Source: Himantopus leucocephalus (taxonomy: Eukaryota > Chordata > Aves > Charadriiformes > Recurvirostridae). From it: a DNA stretch of 64,000 nucleotides. The notes under the pieces are model-generated. The model made no database searches, had not been told where the DNA came from, and saw only the letters and a program-made list of their open reading frames with translations. Both the position numbers and the translations under genes were made by a program. Shown in pieces: positions 53,501 to 62,500 of this stretch. The stretch lies in contig RSEF01000004.1 in assembly GCA_003993805.1 (NCBI GenBank), positions 74,320,016 to 74,384,015 of the forward strand, written 5' to 3'. Every line of letters starts with the position of its first letter. Positions within the stretch are counted from its first letter, which is position 1.

Positions 53501-56500
53501 ATAAGCCCTCTATGCCAACGCTGACATACAGTAGCTACAATGACAGCACCAGTTTGCCAACGATACTGGCATGCTGGAACACACTGCCATCTGCCTTGGT
53601 CAGAAACGAGGCTGATACCAACACAGCCTTGTTGTTACTGAAGATTAAGATGACAAAACCCCTTGACAGCTGGTACCCAGAAAGACTAAGCTTATTTTAA
53701 CTTGTAACAGTCAATACTCTTAAGCAAACTGAAAAGACAGATGGCAAGAGCTATGTGACTCTCCCATTTAAAAATCAAACTGTATTTATTGATATTTTAG
53801 AAAGTTGGATATCCAGTAGTAGACTGTTCCATGCAGTACTTTTGTAGGCTGCAAATATCTTGCATTTCCTCTTTCATATAGCACACCTTGCTAAACAAAG
53901 GGACAAAGCAGGTATCGCAAAGGATTAAACAGAGTGACATTAAGAAAGCAAATCTAAACAGCTCAGAGGTTGGTTTGAGTTTCTCTTCGATTTAAGAAAA
54001 CAGAAGCTCTATAATCAGCTGCTTTTTAAAAACATTTTAAAGCCCTGCAAGCCCACTATACACACCACTTATTTTATGGCCCCAGCTTTCCCTTCAAAGT
54101 ACTGCTCAACAAAGTTACAGGAGAAAGTTACGGAGAAGACATAAACCATCCCTGTCAGGTCAGCCAGGTTCCAGCCTCGGAGGACAGAGGAGCAAGACGA
54201 AACCACTGGCCTTCGTTTTGTCACACTGCAACACACAGGATCACCCCCCCTTAGCGATGTGGAGAGCACGCTCTCAAATTAGCCAAAGGCAACTTTTTCC
54301 TTAGATCTCTCCAAAGGATCAAGATTTCATTTAAGGCAACAGACATCACTGGCAGACAGGGCTCCAAAAGGAGCTGCTGTCCCTCTCCCTCACGAGCATC
54401 TCTCTGTTCACAACAGCTTCAGAAACAGCTGGAACAGATGGCCCTGAGCTGCTGTATGCTTTGCTCCATGTTTCTAACCCTCCATCAGCAAGTATTGTCC
54501 TACCCCTTAGCTTCCACTTATAACAACAATTTTTACTCTTTCTTCCCTAAAATAATATGGTAAGAAGTTTATTACGGATGTTGACATACCAAAATCATAC
54601 CAAAAGTCAACAGGCCTACGAGGTCATCCTCAGGTTCAAATTTCACTGCTGAACGGTGTTCTAAATCAGTTCTATATCACAGGTTGTCAATACACTAGTG
54701 TAATTTGCCCAAATCCAATTTGCTTTTCAAACCTGCAATACAGTAAGTTCAGGATGACCAGGGAAAGAGTCTGACTTTCCATTGATGGTTTCCTAAGGCA
54801 TCTTTTTCTTCCCCAGTACAAGAATTTGAAAACGTTAGAGAAAAATATACTGATCTAAAGTAGATACACGGTGCCTAAACACAGTGCCTAACATTTTAGG
54901 CACAAAGTAAAACAGTTATCTAACAGTCATACACACTGGAATTTTCCTTCCAAATAAGCCAGGGTACATATGATTAACTTCATTTTTTAATCAAACTTTA
55001 CTACTGGTACTGTTACTCTTTCTTGAAATCTAAAAATTTGGAAATAATTTTCAGAACCCTGGACATATAGGGGATGTATAAAATCACATAATACTCCATT
55101 AAATCTTCTTCATATTTACTTCTTAAATGAAAATCAGTAAGGTGAGTATTTATTCAGCTGGTTAGGTTGGGGGTATTGTTTTATGCTTTTAATTTTTAAG
55201 AACTATGTATAATGAAGTGATTATTCAGTAAAAACTAGCAGATTTTGCAGTCTCATGTCCGACGATGCTATTGAAGCTTGTGAACATCAAATGTAGCATT
55301 TCTGAGAAGGGTGGTTTTGGCAAAAATATGGAGTTACAATATTCAAAAGAATGACTACGAGTCATTGTAATGAATAACTGAAGAATTTACAGCTTTTAGT
55401 ATGTAACTACACTTCAGCAATCAGTTTCTAGGTTAAGAATATTTTCCATTCATTTACATTTTGTTTTTAATGGAATCAGAGATTAGCTGTGACATTTTGG
55501 GGTCTCCTGAATCAGTTTGTGATGGTCTCAAAAAGTACCCTTTAAGGTCACTTCACCACAGAGATAGCAAAGACTGTAGATTTGAAGCTTGCAATGGACC
55601 AGAATTCCCTGCAAATTTGCAAATTGCTCTTGTATATCCCAGCCCTTCCGGAAACACCACCCAGGTCTGTGCTGGTACAGTAGGTGCTTCCAAAGTGGCA
55701 GACTGTGGGTGTTTGCACTTGCTGAAGCAGGGTCTCGTACAGGTTTGTGGATCCTTCTATTGCATTTCAGAACAATGAAAGGGTTTTGCATACTTATGCA
55801 CTGTCAAGATAAGAGTCCATGTCCCTTTTGCAACGAATGTGCCAAGAATTCTTCATTTGAGCACATTTCTCTGTTATCCTTCCCCTCTCCATCATTTATT
55901 ACAACAGACTTAATTTTCCTTTTTTTTATAGGGAGTCTCCATGAACATGATCTTTATCTTTCAGATACAATAGTGTAAATAAGAGACAGATGCAGACAAC
56001 AAGCAAGCAAGGAGGATCACATATCAACAAAACAACATGCTGTAAAGAGACAATATAGTCCTTTGGGAAAGGGCAATGCTTTTTTGGCATGCATTTGTAT
56101 AGCATCTATTTCAATGGAGTCCTTTCCTAGAACATGTTACAGCAAAGAAGATAAGAATGAAGATTCTTAGATTCCAAGCAAAAAGTGCGTTTGCACACAA
56201 GTTCAAATCCTTCCTGTGCTGGACCCAGAAAGGTCCCCAACTGAGTTTCAGCTTTAGGAACAATTAGATGCCTTGTAGAATTCAAAGTCACAGTGGGCGT
56301 CCTCCTGAGGTCAAAATTTTGAGAGGAAACAGCCTGTAAACAACTCAGAGCAAGTGGAAGACGACTGACAACCTCAGGTGAAAAAAAGAGAGGCTGGCAT
56401 CATGTAAAGATGAGGGGTACGAGGGACGAAAGAAAAAAAAAGATCAGAATACAGAAACAGGAGGGACTGGGAACTGCTCAGTGCCATTAGTGCACAGAAA

Positions 56501-59500
56501 TTTGAATTTGATGACAAGAAGAGAAAGTTGAGAGGTTCAAAGAACAGGGAAAGAGAATGAGACATTAAGAGAGATGATCAAATGCTCCCCTGTATCCTAA
56601 AATGTCACTACTGAAGTATTCCCTTCTCCTCACCCACTATTCTTCCACTTACACATACAAATAATTTTCCTTACAGACCTCTGACCCCTGTGCCTTTTCT
56701 GCTGTGTCTTCCTACAATCCCCAGGGCTCCTACTTCACTAGGGTTGGGCTACAAAGCTCTGCTCTTTGACTCTCAGCTGGAGCAGAAAGCCAGCAGCACC
56801 TCCTTCTTCCAGCTGCCAAATTCCAGGAGTTGCTTCTGCTGAGAGCAAGGGGGGGAAATGGCTTGTTCTTTCTGTTGCCTTCTCCTTCAGCCCTGTCAGG
56901 ACAACAGATTGCCCAAGGAAAGTGGAGACCCAATTTCATGCCGAAGAACCACACATCTGATTCACGTGTGCTTCTTTTGTGGAGATCAAGCCAGCAGATC
57001 AAGCATAGAATTGGAAAAGGGACTCCCAGATAACATGGTGAGCATCCCCCAAATGCAAATGCAACCAGTGCTATTTGTTGTGCACAGCAGTGCTAAACAC
57101 AAGCTATTACTATGTTTTACTACATATTACTACATTACTAACATTAATGCTACAGCCTCGGACTCAGAACAGGATTAGTATCAAATTAGAACCGGTAGTA
57201 TCCTACTGGTTTATGGATTCCTGATGAACTAGCAAACTAACAGCCTGAAGGACTAATTTCTGATTGATAGTTCCTCCTCATTAGTATTTGGCTTTATTTG
57301 GTTAAAGTAGTACCCCATGACCACACACAAACACTGGTTCATTACAGCTTGACAACAGTGAAGCAAACCTGAAAAGAGGACATATGACAGCATATATACT
57401 GTGACTGTTTTTACTGCATATGGCAGATCTGTATATGGCCGCAGACAAGCTCCACTGTCCCTATAAACAGGCTGTATCACGTAAGAGCTGTACTTTTACC
57501 ACTACACTTCAAAGCCCAGATGGTAAACCAGCATCTGCTAAACTACTCACTGTCAGGATTTCACCCCACAATCCAAAATAAAACGTTTTAGGTGGGANNN
57601 NNNNNNNNNNNNNNNNNNNNNNNNNNNNNNNNNNNNNNNNNNNNNNNNNNNNNNNNNNNNNNNNNNNNNNNNNNNNNNNNNNNNNNNNNNNNNNNNNATA
57701 CGATTTCTCAACACAAATGCAGTTAGCATCATTCAACTCCGCAATCCACAGCTGCCACATCACAAGCCTTTTCAGACCAAGACCTTCACTAGCAATTGTG
57801 AGTGCTTAGCAGACTGGATTTTTGTTAGGAGAAGGGAAATCACAGCAGATTGAGGAAACTCACACTTCAGCCAATCCTAGCAATGTGAAGCGTGCACAAT
57901 TTCCCACACCGTTGGGCTAACCTGCCATAGCGCCGGGCTGCTGACATGACCTTAATGCCAGCTTGTTCGAGTCTTCTTAACTTTCTGATCTCTTCTGCAT
58001 CTTTCCCCTTAGGTGCTGGTGTTTCTTTTGCACTACATGAAGGAGACTGGTCTATGGAGTTTCCTTTGTTTTGATTCAAACCTACTTGATTTTTAAGGGA
58101 GCTTTCCTCAGGAGCCATGGAACCCACTTTCTCCTTTTCACACAGTCCTGATGTTTCATTCTGTTCTTCTTCTATGGTTTCAGGGTGGGGTTTGCTATTG
58201 AATTATACAAGGTAGTTTAATGTATGCTGTGCCTGAAACACGTACACTTATTTATTATAAGCACATTTTGTTGATATCAAGACGCCAAAGGATATTCTGA
58301 TGAGTGATCCGGGAAGATAATTACACTCTTTAGTGGAGGTTGCTTCTTAGGCCAAATCAAAAGTGAAATATCAGATGACAAAACCAGCATGCAGAAACAC
58401 ATAGTCACAGCTACATAAATGATACTGGTGTATAGAATATAACAGACAAACAAATTTATTTTTAAAAGCACAGCAAAAATATTACCTATTTTGACTGAAT
58501 ACATCAAATATTATTTCTCAGTATCATTTTTCAGTGAGTAACTGTCTTGAGAACTTTGACAGATCATCCAGAACATTTTTGTCCAGCCTTGGTTTTGAGT
58601 CAACATCCATGGTACTTATATTAAACAACATCTTAGCAAACACAAGCTATACATTGCATCGTATGGTAGACAATAATGACATCAAGGCAATGAATTTCCA
58701 CTCACTGCTTTTCCACCACCACCAAATTGTTACAATTTATCAGTACCGTCTCAGCAAGAGATTTACTACAGCAGAAGGTGCTTCATACATCTTATAAAAA
58801 GAGTGAAAGTTGGGCAAGTGTTAAAGCATCATCACTGAGGAAGGGAGAATTTGGCCAGGCTGGTCTTACCTGAAAGGTCTGTCTCCTAGCGGTGAAGTCG
58901 CCGTGCTCCAGCTCTTTCGGTACTCTTCTCGTTCAGCTTTCTTTTTCCGAAGTGGAGCGGGTACATAGAAAGTCTGATTACTCTTGTTCGGGAGGTACTG
59001 GTTAAAAGGCACAGCTGATTTAGGTTCACCGTGTGAGGTCCGCCTCGCCAACATATCATCTTTTTTTACATCTGGCATCTTTCTGTGTGGCAGGTCAGTT
59101 TCCGAGTCACTTCCTCTCCCTAGTGAGGAAGGAGAAAAAAAAATCTGTCTTCTTTTCACTTCCATCCAGGTTTTTGGGTTTTTTCGTTGGTTGTTTTTTT
59201 TTTTAAATATAATTATAAATCAGAGAAGACACCACAAAAAAATTACATTTAGCATGTGAGCACCACAAAAAGGAAGCCACTTTTACCTGCATTTATATTT
59301 TAACATCAGTCACTGAAGGTAGTAGCCATAGTATCTACACAGACAGTAAATAGTTTTTTCCATCAACCCTTATTTTCTACCCCCAAATAAAACATTTTCA
59401 GCCACAGGACGAACCAAAAAACTCAGGGTCAGATTACACCAGACTTGTCAAATCACACAGGACAGCTACAGAAGCTTACCTGACTTATGCCCAAATGACT

Positions 59501-62500
59501 CCTAGTTGCACATACAGGTATGTTTGACCTGATTCACACTCTTGAACTTAGACTTACACGTACATAGCACAAGCTCAAGCAAAAAAGGGCTGGACGCTGT
59601 ATATTTACAGAATGACAGGAATCTGTGGATGTCTCTACAGACACATAATAATGGCTTTTTGAATGCACATAGCTTCACCTTTGATCAAAATCTAAGAGTA
59701 AGCATCAGCTGCTATAAACCAGAAGACTCAGATGGCCTCTCTCCAGTCTCACCAGTTGCCTGGTCAATCAGCCTAGCACACTGCAAAATAGGGAAACTTG
59801 ACCCTCAGATGGAAAAGGGCAAGGAGAGAGGGAAGGGATCTCAGGATTTAGACGTTAGATTGGTACAGTGAAGACTGAAGAATACTTGTTGGGAAAGAAA
59901 AGAAATAAGGCGAGAGAGAAAAATTAAGAGTTACGTAGAATAAGATGGGAGATAGAGCTGAGTGACTACTTTATTTTTGTTCAAATGAACTAAGCTTCCT
60001 CATATTTACAACCCATTCAAAAAAACATATTCACAGAAACTCAGGCAAGACTTTTCCAACTTGAAAACAAAACTCCCAAGTGGTGGGACAAATACCTTAA
60101 AGAGCCTTTGCAGTGGAACTGCCCTCATAGCCCTTTTGGAAGCCACTTCATAGACATTCACTAGATTCCCTGCACCATCATGAGCCTTTTTAAGTCATTC
60201 ACAAAGAAGCTATGTAAATAGTTCTCTCCCAACAGTGTAACATCACCACAGGCCCTGGTTTCAAGAGTGAAATGGAGCACGTTCAGCCATTTCTCCCACC
60301 AGGATTCAAATTGTCTCCCAGCTCTAAGCGTTGGATCTCTCTGGCCCCCGGCCCCTTTGCAACACTTGCATATGCAATAGCTGTTCCCCTCTTTGGGGTG
60401 AGGGGAAGCCACCCAGGTTGTGTCCTCTTGCTAATTCACCATGCTAGTAAATTACTGGCTAATTCACTGAGCTACCTAATGAACAACTGAAAACAATGAA
60501 GTCATAAAAATCACAAGTAGCTTGTGTATAATTCAAAGTGGGGGGAGGAAAAGAGGTCTAAATATGCGAGGAATGTTATTTGCAAAGAGCTTTTGCGGCA
60601 GATTGAATTATTCAATGTTTGCTTGGAGAGAGATGAAGAAGAGTGAAAGGGAACAGTAAGAAAAGGCAAGACACAATGGAAATGAGCTAGTTAGACAAAA
60701 ATCACAGTGCACTTTTTGCCAGTAATCTTTTGCTTGAACAATTTTGGTTAAGAGCATATGATAGCTAGCTCTTACTCAGGTAACCTGAGTCTATGTCTAA
60801 ACAAAAAGTGGAGACACGGCCGCAGAATCATGGGTGTCTGAGGACAGCTGAGGTTTGAAGAGCTGTAATATCATTAGACTGAGCAGTGCCACAGAGGAGC
60901 TAAAAGAAAATTAAAAGATCCCTTATTGTTCTTTGCTATTCTGTTTGCTCTTGACTTTGTTCTGGTGTTTATTTTTGTATCACATGAAAACCAGTCTTGA
61001 ACTGGCAGACAGAAATGCTGGAATAGATAACCACAGTAGCAGAGGAATTAGAACAGATTCCTCTCCCTCATTACTGGTGTGCCTTCCAGCATCCCCAAGC
61101 TGAGTACTTCAAAGACAAACAGCTTCTTTAATTATTCATATTTTACTCGTGAAATTATTTTCAGCTCAAATTCGAAAAAAAAAGGCACTTGAAGCCAAAG
61201 CACCGAATGGAAGATGCAGCTGTGCTCTACATTTATAACCTTAACTTTGTTGTTCTGCATTTCCCAGTAGAAGAAGCAGCAGCCAATTTTCACAACCCGT
61301 AACAAGCAGTTACGCACCACAGCCACGCACAAACCCTTTGTACAAGGATCCGTGCAAAACTGCCGGCCAAGCTGAGGATTTATTCATTCCTGAGTACATT
61401 ATCAACTCTACAGGCAGGTCAGTCTGCAATTCTACTGTGTTTTAAACAAACTGTTCTGCTCTTCCACTGGTTTTATTTGCTTTTTGCCAAGGGACAGGGT
61501 CCGCGTAGGACACCAGAGCAGTTCCTAAACAGTGGGGCTAATCGCAGACGGTGTTCGTGAAGGCAGTACTGCTTACTATTTCCACCTAAAACAACCATCA
61601 CCTTAGGATCACTGAAATGATCTCCATTCATTCCTTTTTTTTTCTAGGAGCGGAAGAAATCACAGTTTTATTCCGCTATCATTTTATTTGGTTTATGAAG
61701 CTCCTATCTGAATGGAGAGAGAAACAGTGCAAGCAGAACCTTTTCCTGCATCCAGCTTTGCATATACATTATTTCCATCAAAAATTACATGCAGCTGAGT
61801 GAAACACTGGCCTGCTGGGGCCACAGGACGAGGTTCGAAAGAAAAGAGGTCAGCCAAGCTACACCTCACCTGCAACTCTTGGAGGAGACAGCTGTGAAGT
61901 TATGGCAGCAGCAAGCAGGGGAAATGGGACGTATTAGAAAGGGCTGGCTGGACAAGTCATACGTGTGCACACAGCGTCTGCATGCACCACAGGTCTGGAT
62001 ATGGTTAAAGACTAATTTTTAAGAACAAGCTTTGTATGCTTGCATCTTATTTTGCGTTTGTTACGGACTCAAGAATGTGACAAGACAGTATGTCTTAGCT
62101 GTGGCAAATAAACAACCACAAAACCTTGCTGAAATCTGCTAATACAGCAGAAGTTGACAGGAAGCAGCTATGGGACATACGTAACTGGCTGCCCACCAGC
62201 TCCAAGCAGGCAGGGACACTGGACACTCCTTGAGCGCTCAGGACGGAGCAACACTTCTTGATTAGGACATGTGAGGTGTTCCTATTTGCCAACACCACAC
62301 TTTTGTCTCATTTGGGAAGGCAGGAAAATGTTTTGTAATGTGGAGATTGTGCTCTGTTCAGTGTCTGAGGAGGCATGAGGCTGTTTCAGGGGACCAGCCC
62401 CCATAGCTGGTTCTGGATGGTCAACCAGCAACAACCCCAACACCACAGACCGCTCAAAACAGCAGAGCAGATCTTAGCCCTATTTTCCCCACAGCTCTTT

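Noticed and set aside
53512..53700. Plus-strand ORF with a WNTLPSALV segment resembling the C-terminal end of LINE reverse-transcriptase ORFs.
   Set aside because: The similarity is limited to a few residues, no LINE 3' end or flanking consensus is visible, and the segment is in ordinary intron; too weak to call.
55461..55978. Overlapping ORFs on both strands at 55.5-56.0 kb as possible extra cassette exons.
   Set aside because: No acceptor/donor pair in phase 2 and no motif copy; product shows no similarity to LIMCH1.
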